A stretch of 64,000 bases of DNA. It comes from Macrococcus capreoli. GTDB lineage: Bacteria > Bacillota > Bacilli > Staphylococcales > Staphylococcaceae. The number at the start of each line of letters is the position of its first letter. Position 1 is the first letter of the stretch. The position numbers were made by a program, and so were the translations under genes. Where the stretch lies: the NCBI RefSeq assembly GCF_025628935.1, contig NZ_JAOTIS010000007.1, forward strand, positions 1 to 64,000. Reading direction: 5' to 3'. Positions 50,165 to 60,076 of this stretch are shown piece by piece. Under the pieces are notes generated by a model. The model was not told where the DNA came from, searched no databases, and was given only the letters and a program-made list of their open reading frames with translations.

Positions 50165-51235
50165 ATGGTACAAATCAAATTTGAGAAACGCGAGCAACTG
50201 AAGCAAAAACCAGATCAAAGTCAATTAGGATTTGGTCGATATTTTACAGATTATATGTTTAGTATGGATTACACTGAAGACAAAGGTTGGCATGATGCAA
50301 AGATTACGGCATATCAAAATATTGAAATGTCACCGGCTGCACAAAGTATTCATTATGGTCAGTCTGTATTTGAAGGATTGAAAGCATATCGTACCAATGA
50401 GGGTATCCAGTTATTCCGTCCAGAACAAAACTTTAAACGCATGAATCAATCACTTGAACGATTAGATATGCCTCAAATCGATGAAGCGGTAGCACTTGAT
50501 GGTTTAAAGGAACTTGTAAAGTTAGAACAAGATTGGGTTCCTTCAGAGCCAGGACAATCATTATATATTCGTCCTGTTGTTTTTGCGACAGAACCCTTTT
50601 TAGGTGTTCGACCAGCGAATCAATATAAGTTTTTAATTATTTTATCTCCGGTTGGTGCTTATTATGGCGATGGACAACTGCTGCCGACAAAGATATACGT
50701 AGAAGATGAATATGTTCGTGCAGTACGTGGTGGTGTTGGATTTGCTAAAGTTGCAGGCAACTATGCGGCGAGTTTACTAGCACAATCAAAAGCATCGAAG
50801 TTTGGATATGATCAAGTGTTATGGCTGGATGGTGTTGAACAACAATTTGTTGAAGAAGTAGGGAGTATGAATATTTTCTTTGTGTATGGTAAAAAGCTTG
50901 TAACACCTGCATTAAATGGTAGCATCTTACCAGGTATAACACGCAAGTCGATTTTAGAACTAGCACAGCGTTTAGGATATGAAGTTGAAGAACGTAAGAT
51001 CGCGGTAGAAGAAGTATTTAATGCAGCAAAAAATGGAGACATCACTGAAATCTTTGGATCAGGTACCGCAGTTGTCGTGTCTCCTGTAGGTGAAATTAAA
51101 TATAAAGATGACGTAGCTGTTATCAATGACTTTAAAACAGGTGACGTTACAAATAAATTGTACGAAGCATACACTTCAATTCAAAATGGTACATCAGAAG
51201 ATACATTTGGATGGACAGTTAAAGTAACAGAATAA
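50165..51235 (+). CDS. ilvE: Branched-chain amino acid aminotransferase
   Basis: A fold-type IV PLP enzyme of 356 residues that transaminates Leu, Ile and Val with 2-oxoglutarate. The PLP lysine is in [26 protein letters not shown] and [11 protein letters not shown] are conserved. TGGAGGG precedes ATG. The EIIC-like gene follows after 12 bp and may be co-transcribed. Confidence 0.95.
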   Translation: MVQIKFEKREQLKQKPDQSQLGFGRYFTDYMFSMDYTEDKGWHDAKITAYQNIEMSPAAQSIHYGQSVFEGLKAYRTNEGIQLFRPEQNFKRMNQSLERLDMPQIDEAVALDGLKELVKLEQDWVPSEPGQSLYIRPVVFATEPFLGVRPANQYKFLIILSPVGAYYGDGQLLPTKIYVEDEYVRAVRGGVGFAKVAGNYAASLLAQSKASKFGYDQVLWLDGVEQQFVEEVGSMNIFFVYGKKLVTPALNGSILPGITRKSILELAQRLGYEVEERKIAVEEVFNAAKNGDITEIFGSGTAVVVSPVGEIKYKDDVAVINDFKTGDVTNKLYEAYTSIQNGTSEDTFGWTVKVTE

Positions 51236-51247
51236 GGGGGAATGTCT

Positions 51248-52282
51248 ATGGTGAGTACAGCGCGTGAGAAATCATATTGGATGGATAGGATGGAAAAAGG
51301 TGCTGGAGGTATTTCAGCAGCCATCCTCGTATCTTTAGGGGTAGGATTATTATTAAAATCAGTCGGTGGATTACTCCATATTGATTTACTCGTGATGATT
51401 GGAACGATTGCAACATTTTTAATGACGCCTGCACTAGGCGGTGCGATTGCAGTTAGTCTAGGTGCCAATGGATTAACAATTGTTGCAAGTATGATTAGTG
51501 CGGCTGTCGGTGGTAATGCAATTACTAAAGTGGATGATGCATATAATATCGTTACTGGAGAACCCATTGGTGCTATTATAGCAGCCATCATTGCAACATT
51601 TGTTGGTAAGAAAGTGACGGGTAAGACATTTCTTGATTTAATGGCAGTGCCAGTATCAAGTGTACTTGCAGGAAGTATCGCAGGATTTTATCTATCCAAG
51701 GTGATTTCACCGACATTAGTTGCGATTTCTAAATTTATTACATCAACTGTTGGGAATCAGCCGTTACTAGCATCGATTGTTATTGCGATTGTATTTGCTG
51801 TGCTAGTGATGACGCCTGCCTCAAGTGCCGCTTTAGCTGTCGCACTTCAGCTTGATCCACATGCATCTAGTGCCGCACTTGTTGGTATCTCGGCACAATT
51901 TGTCGGGTATACAGCAATGAGTTTCAGGGAAAATGATTTAGGTGGATTTCTTGCACAATCAATCTGTACGCCAAAGGTACAATTTCCAAATATCGTAAAG
52001 AATCCGCTTGTAACGATTGCGCCACTCATTGCTGCAGCAGTAGCTGGGCCGGTTGCTGTACTTATTTTTAATATGAAGTTACCATTTGAAATCGCTGGTC
52101 TTGGTTTATGTGCTCTTATTGCACCAATTCAAATTTTAAATGCACAAGGTGTCGGGGTGTTGCTGCAATTTATTGTTGCAGGTGTAGTCGTACCGCTTGT
52201 TGTGACACTACTTGTACATTATTTAATAATGAGACCGAGACAATGGGTGAAACATGGGGATTTGCATTTAGAAGTGAATTAA
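51248..52282 (+). CDS. PTS EIIC-like (PTS_EIIC_2 type) membrane protein
   Basis: 344 residues from ATG 51248; the in-frame ATG at 51242 is only 1 nt after GGGGG, so the second is better placed. About nine or ten hydrophobic segments. Blocks such as MTPALGGAIAVSLGANGLTI and MTPASSAALAVALQLDP resemble the stand-alone EIIC_2 family annotated as sugar transporter subunits. No EIIA or EIIB is nearby, so PTS sugar uptake is doubtful; the substrate is unknown. Confidence 0.75.
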   Translation: MVSTAREKSYWMDRMEKGAGGISAAILVSLGVGLLLKSVGGLLHIDLLVMIGTIATFLMTPALGGAIAVSLGANGLTIVASMISAAVGGNAITKVDDAYNIVTGEPIGAIIAAIIATFVGKKVTGKTFLDLMAVPVSSVLAGSIAGFYLSKVISPTLVAISKFITSTVGNQPLLASIVIAIVFAVLVMTPASSAALAVALQLDPHASSAALVGISAQFVGYTAMSFRENDLGGFLAQSICTPKVQFPNIVKNPLVTIAPLIAAAVAGPVAVLIFNMKLPFEIAGLGLCALIAPIQILNAQGVGVLLQFIVAGVVVPLVVTLLVHYLIMRPRQWVKHGDLHLEVN

Positions 52283-52330
52283 TTCAGAACTTCATTTATA
52301 ATATAGAAAAACATGAATGGAGTGTCTCAG

Positions 52331-53023
52331 TTGGTAAAGTTAATCGTGTTTGATAAAGACGGTACATTAATGGAACTTGGTTCACATATGGTAAAACTTG
52401 CCGATGATTTAATTAATGAATTCTCAGTGAGAACAAATATAAATGTTCCGAAGTCAGAGATTAAAGATGCGTTTGGTATTGTAGATGGCAAGATTGATAA
52501 AGTGATCGGAGCCAAATCTACAAAGACTGTCGTTGAAAGTATAGAGAAATTACCGAATGGTGATGCAATGGCCAGTTGGTTACTTCAAAAGATTGAACAC
52601 TTAACGTCAGACAATGAAGCGGCAGATATAACCATTATAGATGGTGTGGAAGAGACGTTGAAACAATTACATGACAAAGGATACAAACTTGCTATTGTTT
52701 CAGCAGATGATACTGCTTCGATGGATTTATTTATCGATAAATATAATATCCGTACGTATTTTGACTTAATTGTGACGAGTGATTCTTCTAAGTATCACAA
52801 ACCACAAAAAGAACTATTACAGGAAATTATGACGCACTTTAAAGTTGATGCTGCTGACACGATGATGGTGGGTGACACTGAAATGGATGTAGAACTTGGT
52901 CGTAATGGTGAAGCGAGTAAAGTTATAGGTGTATTATCAGGTTCAGGTGATGCACAGGATTTGCGCAATGCTGATGTTGTATTATCTAGCGTAGCAGAGA
53001 TGGTTGAAAAGTTAGGTTTATAG
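52331..53023 (+). CDS. HAD-superfamily phosphatase (Gph-like)
   Basis: 230 residues from TTG 52331 (MVKLIVFDKDGTL), chosen because TGGAGTG lies 6 nt upstream and the nucleophile motif then sits at the usual N-terminal place. HAD motifs: DKDGTL (nucleophile Asp), IVSADD, KYHKPQKE (Lys) and MVGDTEMDVELG. It probably dephosphorylates a small phosphate ester; the specific substrate is unknown. Confidence 0.85.
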   Translation: MVKLIVFDKDGTLMELGSHMVKLADDLINEFSVRTNINVPKSEIKDAFGIVDGKIDKVIGAKSTKTVVESIEKLPNGDAMASWLLQKIEHLTSDNEAADITIIDGVEETLKQLHDKGYKLAIVSADDTASMDLFIDKYNIRTYFDLIVTSDSSKYHKPQKELLQEIMTHFKVDAADTMMVGDTEMDVELGRNGEASKVIGVLSGSGDAQDLRNADVVLSSVAEMVEKLGL

Positions 53024-53032
53024 ATTTGCAGA

Positions 53033-53106
53033 TGGCACGAAATTGCTTAAAAGCGTGCCAAAACGCATCAAATGGCACGATATTAGAAGATATCGTGCCA
53101 TTTTTT
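53033..53106. terminator. Twin hairpins ending the HAD gene and the convergent dck
   Basis: The main terminator is 53070-53106: a 13-14-bp stem (AATGGCACGATAT / ATATCGTGCCATT) with a 6-nt loop and T-runs on both strands. A second hairpin upstream (53033-53060) uses the same TGGCACG / CGTGCCA arms, so the arms can also pair across the two hairpins. Confidence 0.85.
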
Positions 53107-53117
53107 CATACATTGTA

Positions 53118-53774
53118 TTATCTTTTATGCATTTCGCGGTGTGTTTCAATGACTTTGGCGATTTTTTGGATGACTGGATCCAGTGAATCAATATCGTCAT
53201 AAACATCGTATTCATTGATGTTAATACGTACGACAGGGCATGCGTTAAAACCATCAATCCATTTTTCGTAACGGGCAAATAATGCACGCCAGTATGCTTC
53301 ATCTGTCTCAATCTCCATTTGGCGACCACGTTCAGCGATACGATTGATGACAGACTCGTAGTCACATTCTAAATAGATTAAGCAGTCAGGTTTCGGGAAA
53401 TAAGGTGTCATTACCATTGCTTCGTAAAGCTCATAGTACGTCTTGAAATCTTCAGCAGTCATCGTACCGCCTTCTTCATGCATCTTAGCAAAGATATCTA
53501 CGTCTTCATAGATTGAGCGATCTTGAATAAAGCCGCCTCCATATTCAAACATACGCTTTTGTTCTTTGAAGCGTTCTGCTAAGAAATAAATTTGTAGGTG
53601 GAAACTCCAACGGTCAAAGTCTGCATAGAATTTCTCTAAATATGGATTATTATCTACTTTCTCAAAAGAAGTTCTAAAGTTTAATTTCTCAGCTAATGCT
53701 TTCGTTAAAGAAGATTTGCCGACACCGACTGTGCCTGCGATAGTGATAATTGCATCATTTGGTATTTGGTACAT
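53118..53774 (-). CDS. dck: Deoxyadenosine/deoxycytidine kinase
   Basis: 218 residues of the deoxynucleoside kinase family. P-loop AGTVGVGKSSL, the substrate motif DRSIYEDVDIF, and the lid arginines around NRIAERGRQME. The sequence follows Bacillus Dck closely (SFEKVDNNPYLEKFYADF). It salvages dA/dC. ATG 53774 with GGAGAA upstream is preferred to TTG 53786. It overlaps dgk by 20 nt. Confidence 0.9.
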   Translation of the reverse strand: MYQIPNDAIITIAGTVGVGKSSLTKALAEKLNFRTSFEKVDNNPYLEKFYADFDRWSFHLQIYFLAERFKEQKRMFEYGGGFIQDRSIYEDVDIFAKMHEEGGTMTAEDFKTYYELYEAMVMTPYFPKPDCLIYLECDYESVINRIAERGRQMEIETDEAYWRALFARYEKWIDGFNACPVVRININEYDVYDDIDSLDPVIQKIAKVIETHREMHKR

Positions 53775-54375
53775 TTTGTTCTCCAATTCTCGCTGTAATG
53801 CGTTGTAATATTTGTTTAAAATCTGCTTCGTTATTCACGAAATCAATATCAGTTGTATCGATTAATAGTGTTGTATGATGATCTTTCATCGATTCGTACA
53901 CTTGCTTGTAGTCCTCGGTCAATTTGATTAAATAATCATCTTCAATAATTTGTTCAAAGTCTCGTGCTCGCTTATGAATACGAGATTTTAAAGTATCAAG
54001 CTCTGCAGTTAGGAATATCGTTGCATCAGGCTTGCGAATATCTTCAGTTAAAATATCATAAATGCGAATGAATTTATCATATTCAGTTGGGTTTAAAGTA
54101 TTTTTAGCAAATACTTTATTTTTTAGAATATGGTAATCACTAACGATTGCAGTATCTTGATTGAGTTCACTTAATTCTTTGTAACGATGACATAAGAAAA
54201 ACATCTCGGTCTGGAAGCTCCACTTTTCAATATCAGCATAAAAGTCTGAAAGAAATGGATTCTCTTCTACGATTTCATACATCGCAGGTACGCCTAGATG
54301 TTTAGAAAGTAATGTAGTTAATGAACTCTTGCCGACACCGATAGGGCCTTCAATCGCAATATATAAAGGTGTCAT
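53755..54375 (-). CDS. dgk: Deoxyguanosine kinase
   Basis: 206 residues from ATG 54375, with AGAGGAGA 5 nt upstream. P-loop IEGPIGVGKSSL, YEIVEENPFLSDFY, WSFQTEMFFLCHRYKEL and the DYHILKNKVFAK motif are those of Bacillus Dgk. It salvages purine deoxynucleosides. The two kinases form an overlapping pair, as in Bacillus and Staphylococcus, divergent from tadA. Confidence 0.9.
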   Translation of the reverse strand: MTPLYIAIEGPIGVGKSSLTTLLSKHLGVPAMYEIVEENPFLSDFYADIEKWSFQTEMFFLCHRYKELSELNQDTAIVSDYHILKNKVFAKNTLNPTEYDKFIRIYDILTEDIRKPDATIFLTAELDTLKSRIHKRARDFEQIIEDDYLIKLTEDYKQVYESMKDHHTTLLIDTTDIDFVNNEADFKQILQRITARIGEQNVPNTK

Positions 54376-54405
54376 AATAATCTCCTCTAATGTAGAATAA
54401 AATAG

Positions 54406-54942
<537 letters not shown>

Positions 54943-54996
54943 CGCACTTTTAATAAATTTGGTAAACTGAATGTATTCCAAATAGGAGATGAAGTC

Positions 54997-55863
54997 ATGA
55001 TTAAACTTATTGCAACAGATATGGACGGTACATTACTAAACAGTGCACATGAAGTGTCTGATGAAAATATAAAGGCGATTCAATATGCACAATCACAAGG
55101 TGTAACAGTTGTCATTGCAACTGGGCGTGCTTTCTATGAAGCGAATACGCCGATCAAACCAACTGGGCTAAAAGTACCGTTTATTTGTCTGAATGGTGCT
55201 GAAGTGCGTGATGAGGAATTTAATATATTACACACATCGAAATTAAGTAACGAACAAATAAAAGACATCACTTCGATTTTAGATAAACACAATTTATATT
55301 ATCAAGTTTATACGAGTGCAAGAATTTACACGGAAGATAAAGAGAAAGATTTACAAATTTATATTGATATCGCTGAAAAAATGGGTCACACACCGAATGT
55401 TGAAAAAATACGTCAATCGATTCAAAAACGTATTGATAATGGCTCGCTTAAAGAAGTATCAAGTTATCAGGAAGTATACGACAGAGATGGAGAAATCGTG
55501 ATGAAGTTTCTAGCATTCTCAAGTGATCTTGAAAAGATTGATGCGGCGAAAGCGGAATTGGCCAAATTTCAACATTTAGCAGTATCAGCATCATCTCGCG
55601 GAAATATTGAAATTACGCATAACGATGCGCAAAAAGGTATTGCTCTGGAAGCATTATGTGAACAACTGCAGATTGGTATGGATCAGGTTATGGCAATAGG
55701 TGATAACTTAAATGATATCTCAATGATTGAGCGAGCAAAATATTCATTTGCAATGGAAAATGGAACGGACGAAGTGAAAGCAGCTGCGAATTATATGGCA
55801 GGCTCTAATGAAGAGAGTGGCGTAGGTCGTGCAATTATGAAAGTCATGAATGGGGAAGTGTAG
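54997..55863 (+). CDS. Cof-type HAD phosphatase (YidA-like)
   Basis: The protein has 288 residues of HAD subfamily IIB. Motif I ATDMDGTLLNS, motif II VVIATGRAF, Lys in HNDAQKGIAL and motif III AIGDNLNDISMIE. A large cap domain lies between. It probably dephosphorylates sugar phosphates or flavin precursors; the specific substrate is unknown. ATAGGAGATG precedes ATG. Confidence 0.87.
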   Translation: MIKLIATDMDGTLLNSAHEVSDENIKAIQYAQSQGVTVVIATGRAFYEANTPIKPTGLKVPFICLNGAEVRDEEFNILHTSKLSNEQIKDITSILDKHNLYYQVYTSARIYTEDKEKDLQIYIDIAEKMGHTPNVEKIRQSIQKRIDNGSLKEVSSYQEVYDRDGEIVMKFLAFSSDLEKIDAAKAELAKFQHLAVSASSRGNIEITHNDAQKGIALEALCEQLQIGMDQVMAIGDNLNDISMIERAKYSFAMENGTDEVKAAANYMAGSNEESGVGRAIMKVMNGEV

Positions 55864-55912
55864 TATAGCTTTGATTTTTTTACTTTATTGAAATTTCCAA
55901 TAAGTAGAAGAT

Positions 55913-56012
55913 AATTGGCAAGTGACTGAAGAAATTAAGTCAAATTCATCTGACTATGTTCAATAAAGTATGAATTGGGTAAGTGTAGTCCTAGGCATTG
56001 ACCGAAGAAATT
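55913..56012. repeat. Decayed direct repeat in the gap before the ABC operon
   Basis: AATTGGCAAGTG followed by GACTGAAGAAATT (55913-55936) is echoed by AATTGGGTAAGTG, a 14-nt insert, then GACCGAAGAAATT (55973-56012). No gene is visible in the 349-bp stretch from 55864 to 56212; it holds this repeat, a terminator and the promoter region of the ABC operon. Confidence 0.45.
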
Positions 56013-56049
56013 TGTATTTATACTATATTAATTAAAAGAATATTATTTT

Positions 56050-56092
56050 AATCTCAACATTAATTTTTATTAATTGATGTTGAGATTTTTTT
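56050..56092 (+). terminator. Strong terminator upstream of the ABC operon
   Basis: A 16-bp stem with one T-G pair (AATCTCAACATTAATT against AATTGATGTTGAGATT) and seven T. It isolates the operon from the Cof-type gene. Confidence 0.85.
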
Positions 56093-56150
56093 GTTTACAT
56101 TCCCTTAATATTTTTTACATAAACTAAATGAAAAATTACTTTTATAAAGA

Positions 56151-56169
56151 AATATTATATGCTAATATT
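56151..56169. promoter_or_regulatory. Extended -10 with overlapping dyad, likely control site of the ABC operon
   Basis: TGC-TAATAT (56160-56168) is an extended -10. It overlaps the dyad AATATTA-TATGC-TAATATT (56151-56169). An operator at the -10 would suit repression by the LacI-type protein encoded at the operon's end, but the dyad is AT-rich and lacks the usual central CG, so this is tentative. Confidence 0.4.
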
Positions 56170-56212
56170 TACTTGTATTAAAAATTGACACGTTCCAAAA
56201 AAGGAGGACAAA

Positions 56213-57286
56213 ATGAAAAAAGTATTTAAGTTAGTTTTAGTTATGGTTGCAATGTTATTGGTAATTACAGGTTGTGGTCAAGGTGAAAAGAGCGATTCAG
56301 CTTCAAAGAGCGAAGATAAAAAAGATAAGAAATTAGTCGTTTACACGAACTCTGCTTCAGATGGTCGAGGAGATTGGTTAAAAGAAAAAGCGAAGGAAAA
56401 AGGATTCAATATTGAATTAGTAGAATTAGGTGGCGGTGATTTATACAATAGATTACTTGCTGAAAAAGGAAACCCTATCGCGGACGTTACTTATGGGTTA
56501 AGTCAAATGGACTGGGCATCATTAGAAAAAGAAGATACTTTACAAGAATTTAAACCGAAATGGTCAAGCAAAGTAGATTCTAAACTTTTAAATAAAACAA
56601 ATAAATATTCTCCGTTAGTAGAACAAAGAATTTTAATGGTATATAACGAAGACAAAATTAAAAAGGCGGATGCTCCAAGTGATTGGGCTGACCTATATGA
56701 AACAGATAAGTATAAAGGTAAATATCATGTTCCTAGTAATTTAGGTGGCGGCACGGATAAACAAGTTGCAATTAACATTTTAACAAGATTTTTAGATAAG
56801 TCTGGAGAATTAGGTGTATCTAAAGAGGGCTGGAAAGCAGTAGAGAAATATTATAAAAACGGATATCAAACGCCTGAAGGTGAAGATAGAAATACTAATT
56901 TAGCCGAAGGAAAAACCCCTGTTTCTTACTGGTTCTCATCTGGTATGCCAAATTTAGAAAAACAATATAAAGTTAAATTAGGATTAGTAAAACCTAAAAT
57001 TGGTGTACCTTCAGTTGTTGAACAAATAGGTATTATGAAGAAAAAAGACGGGCACGACTACAAAAACGCAGAAGAATTTGTTGAATGGTTTGGTTCGGCT
57101 GAAGTTCAAGGGGAATGGGCTAAAAAATTCGGCTCTATTCCAGCTAATAAAGATGCCATTAAGGATACACAACCAATGATTAAGGAAATATATGAATCTA
57201 CTAAACCAATGGAAATCGACTATAGTATTGTTCAGAAGTACATTGACAAATGGGTAGAAAAAATTGAATTGGAAATTATGCAATAG
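56213..57286 (+). CDS. ABC transporter solute-binding lipoprotein (family 1, FbpA/AfuA-like)
   Basis: The protein has 357 residues: lipoprotein signal with lipobox I-T-G-C (Cys21), a Ser/Lys/Asp linker, then a binding fold beginning KLVVYTNSASDGRGDWLKEK. It resembles binding proteins for ferric iron, phosphonates or phosphate esters (GGGDLYNRLLAEKGNPIADV, EFVEWFGSAEVQGEWAKKFG). No ring of Tyr iron ligands can be assigned by eye, and a GDPD gene shares the operon, so a phosphodiester or sugar-phosphate is a fair guess. AAGGAGG before ATG. A hairpin after it may raise its level over the next genes. Confidence 0.85.
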   Translation: MKKVFKLVLVMVAMLLVITGCGQGEKSDSASKSEDKKDKKLVVYTNSASDGRGDWLKEKAKEKGFNIELVELGGGDLYNRLLAEKGNPIADVTYGLSQMDWASLEKEDTLQEFKPKWSSKVDSKLLNKTNKYSPLVEQRILMVYNEDKIKKADAPSDWADLYETDKYKGKYHVPSNLGGGTDKQVAINILTRFLDKSGELGVSKEGWKAVEKYYKNGYQTPEGEDRNTNLAEGKTPVSYWFSSGMPNLEKQYKVKLGLVKPKIGVPSVVEQIGIMKKKDGHDYKNAEEFVEWFGSAEVQGEWAKKFGSIPANKDAIKDTQPMIKEIYESTKPMEIDYSIVQKYIDKWVEKIELEIMQ

Positions 57287-57294
57287 AAAAAATT

Positions 57295-57323
57295 GACTCG
57301 ATTATCTATAAATCGAGTCTTTT
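57295..57323 (+). terminator. Intraoperonic hairpin after the binding-protein gene
   Basis: A perfect 9-bp stem (GACTCGATT / AATCGAGTC), 7-nt loop, and a broken T-run. It lies between binding protein and ATPase, typical for partial termination that gives more binding protein than transporter. Confidence 0.65.
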
Positions 57324-57346
57324 CTTTAAGAAGAGGAGGAATAATA

Positions 57347-58357
57347 ATGATTAAATTTCAGGATGTCCAAATTAAATATGATGACTTTATAGCAATCGAT
57401 AACTTGAATTTAGAAGTAAAAAAAGGCGAATTTTTTACATTGCTAGGTCCATCAGGGTGTGGAAAAACAACGACTTTAAGATCATTAGTAGGATTTGCAC
57501 CTGTTTCAAAAGGGGCAATCTATGTTGATGATAAGGAGATTACACATTTACCTATTGAAAATAGAGGAATCGGAATTGTATTTCAAAGTTATGCCCTGTT
57601 TCCTAGCATGAGTGTTTACGAAAATATTGCTTTTGGATTGAAAGTAAGAAAGAAAAGTAAAGATGCTATTGATAAAAAAGTAAAAGAAATGGCGAATGTT
57701 GTTGATTTAGATGAGAAGCAACTAAATAAAAATGTTTCAGAATTATCTGGAGGTCAACAACAAAGGGTAGCTATCGCAAGGGCATTAGCACTCGAACCTG
57801 AAATTTTAGTTCTTGACGAGCCTCTTTCAAACTTAGATGCGAAATTAAGAAAACAATTAAGAAAAGAATTGAAAAAATTACAATTTGAAAATGGACTAAC
57901 AGCAATCTATGTAACCCACGATCAAGAGGAAGCACTCACATTATCAGATCGTATTGCAGTATTCAATAAAGGAAGAATAGAGCAGGTAGGTACTCCGAGA
58001 GAAATCTACGAAAAATCATCGACAGAATTTGTTTGTAATTTTATTGGCGATGCGAACTACATACCAACAGTATTAATTGAAGAAATAAATAAAGAAGTTG
58101 GTGGAAAGTTCAATATTAATAATCATCACTATATTAGACTTGAGAAAATTATGATGAATAATCTTTCACCTGCTCGCATTCAATTAAAAGGGAAAATTGT
58201 TAACGAAGAGTACTATGGCTTGTACACGTTATTCACTATTTCAATTCAAGGTACATTGTTAAAAGTGATTGGAGATTACGATGATATTATTCAATCTGAT
58301 GATGACGTAACTGTATCCATTAACCCGTTAGATATATTGGAGTATGGAGGTAACTAA
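57347..58357 (+). CDS. ABC transporter ATPase
   Basis: 336 residues from ATG 57347 (MIKFQDVQIKYDD), with AGAGGAGGAA upstream; the frame upstream covers the hairpin. Walker A GPSGCGKTT (34-42), Q-loop FQSYALFPSMSVYENIAFG, signature LSGGQQQRVAIARAL, Walker B VLDEPLSNLDA, H-loop VTHDQEEA. The C-terminal about 100 residues form a TOBE-type regulatory domain as in PotA/FbpC/UgpC importers. It powers the permease encoded next. Confidence 0.93.
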   Translation: MIKFQDVQIKYDDFIAIDNLNLEVKKGEFFTLLGPSGCGKTTTLRSLVGFAPVSKGAIYVDDKEITHLPIENRGIGIVFQSYALFPSMSVYENIAFGLKVRKKSKDAIDKKVKEMANVVDLDEKQLNKNVSELSGGQQQRVAIARALALEPEILVLDEPLSNLDAKLRKQLRKELKKLQFENGLTAIYVTHDQEEALTLSDRIAVFNKGRIEQVGTPREIYEKSSTEFVCNFIGDANYIPTVLIEEINKEVGGKFNINNHHYIRLEKIMMNNLSPARIQLKGKIVNEEYYGLYTLFTISIQGTLLKVIGDYDDIIQSDDDVTVSINPLDILEYGGN

Positions 58358-58358
58358 A

Positions 58359-60065
58359 ATGATTAAAAGTATGAATGTTTCTAACTTATTAAAAATTTTT
58401 ATTTATGTTGCTATTATTTGGTTCATCGTCGCATTTCTGGTAGTGCCGAATGTAAATATTTTATTAACTTCTTTTTATCAAAATGGTACTTTAGGTTTTG
58501 AATCAGTAACTAAGATTTTAAGATCAGATAAGGCTATGGAAAGTCTAAAAAACAGTTTTATTTTAGCATTTTGCTTAGCGATAACATGTAATATAGTAGG
58601 TATCTTTTTAGTTTTAATTACCGACTATTTTGATATTAAAGGATCAAAATTATTATTAATAGGTTATAGTTCTGTCTTAGTATTCGGGGGGATTATTCTG
58701 GCAAACGGATATAACTTTGTATATGGTGAGAACGGGATAATCACACATTTCCTTTTGAATTTTTTCCCTAGTTTAAACCCAAAGTGGTTCCAAGGTTTTC
58801 CAGCTGTTCTGTTCATGATGTCATTCGCCTGTACTTCCCTTCATATGATTTTTTTGAGAGGAGCACTTAAAAACGTTGATTATCAAACAATTGAGGCAGC
58901 AAGAAATATGGGCGCAAGTCAAACACGAATTCTAACTAAAGTTGTACTACCCACATTAAAACCTGTTTTAATAACTTTAACTATTTTGTTATTTCAAACA
59001 GGATTAGGAGCACTTAGTGGACCATTAATTATAGGAGGACCTGATTTTCAAACAATTAGTCCAATGATATTACGATTTGCACAAAGACCATCATCTAGAG
59101 ATCTTGCTGCTTTACTATCTATCGTATTAGGTGTAGCACAGTTGGTCTTATTATTAATAGTACTGTATGTTGAGAAAAAAACAAATTATGCTAGTGGTTC
59201 AAAAGTTAAAACTAAATTTGTTAAACAAAAAATACAAAACAAATGGATTAATACTTTGGTACACATTATAGCGTATATAATTTTCTTAATTTATACATTA
59301 CCGTTACTACTTGTAGTATTATTTTCGTTTACTGATAGTAGTACTATTGGTTCAGGTAAGTTATCTTTAGAAAGCTTTACTTTAAAAAATTATCTCTCAA
59401 TATTAACAGATGAAGGAGCATATAAACCTTTCCTAACTAGTATAGTATATTCTGGAGTAGCATCTTTCATAGTAATTGTAGCAATGTTATACATTGCAAG
59501 ATTATTTCAAAAACACAAATCAAGATTTAATTCATTCCTTGAAATGATGTTCTATATCCCATGGTTATTACCAGGATTACTATTTGCATTGGGATTAATT
59601 ATTACTTATGACAAACCAAATCTACTGATTTTTAACAATGTATTAACAGGAACAATATATATTATGCTAATAGGATATATCATTGTTAATATTCCTTTTA
59701 CTTTAAGAGTGTTGAAAGCCACATATTATTCATTTGATAATACTCTTGAAGAAGCAGCTAAAAATTTAGGTGCAAAACCTTTTTATACATTTATGAGAGT
59801 GATTTTACCAGTCGTGTTACCCACTGCTTTAGCCGTCTTTGCATTGAATTTTAATGGTCATTTATCGGATTATGATTTATCAGTATTTTTATATTATCCG
59901 ACATTAAAACCGCTAGGTGTAGAAATTTATACAGCATCAGATGCTCAAGCTAATATTGATGCAAAAGCTATTAGTATGGTCTATTCAGTACTGTTGATGA
60001 TTATCAATTCAATCGTCATTTATTTCGTATATGGAAAAGGTAATAAAATAACTACAGCATTATAA
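58359..60065 (+). CDS. ABC transporter permease, fused double-domain (FbpB/AfuB-like)
   Basis: 568 residues from ATG 58359 with TGGAGGT 8 nt upstream. About twelve hydrophobic helices in two homologous halves, each with an EAA coupling motif: EAARNMGASQTRILTKVVLP and EAAKNLGAKPFYTFMRVILP. A single chain thus supplies both membrane domains, as in FbpB-type importers for iron, phosphonates or hexose phosphates. Stop of the ATPase and this start are adjacent. Confidence 0.92.
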   Translation: MIKSMNVSNLLKIFIYVAIIWFIVAFLVVPNVNILLTSFYQNGTLGFESVTKILRSDKAMESLKNSFILAFCLAITCNIVGIFLVLITDYFDIKGSKLLLIGYSSVLVFGGIILANGYNFVYGENGIITHFLLNFFPSLNPKWFQGFPAVLFMMSFACTSLHMIFLRGALKNVDYQTIEAARNMGASQTRILTKVVLPTLKPVLITLTILLFQTGLGALSGPLIIGGPDFQTISPMILRFAQRPSSRDLAALLSIVLGVAQLVLLLIVLYVEKKTNYASGSKVKTKFVKQKIQNKWINTLVHIIAYIIFLIYTLPLLLVVLFSFTDSSTIGSGKLSLESFTLKNYLSILTDEGAYKPFLTSIVYSGVASFIVIVAMLYIARLFQKHKSRFNSFLEMMFYIPWLLPGLLFALGLIITYDKPNLLIFNNVLTGTIYIMLIGYIIVNIPFTLRVLKATYYSFDNTLEEAAKNLGAKPFYTFMRVILPVVLPTALAVFALNFNGHLSDYDLSVFLYYPTLKPLGVEIYTASDAQANIDAKAISMVYSVLLMIINSIVIYFVYGKGNKITTAL

Positions 60066-60076
60066 GGAGATAAGAA

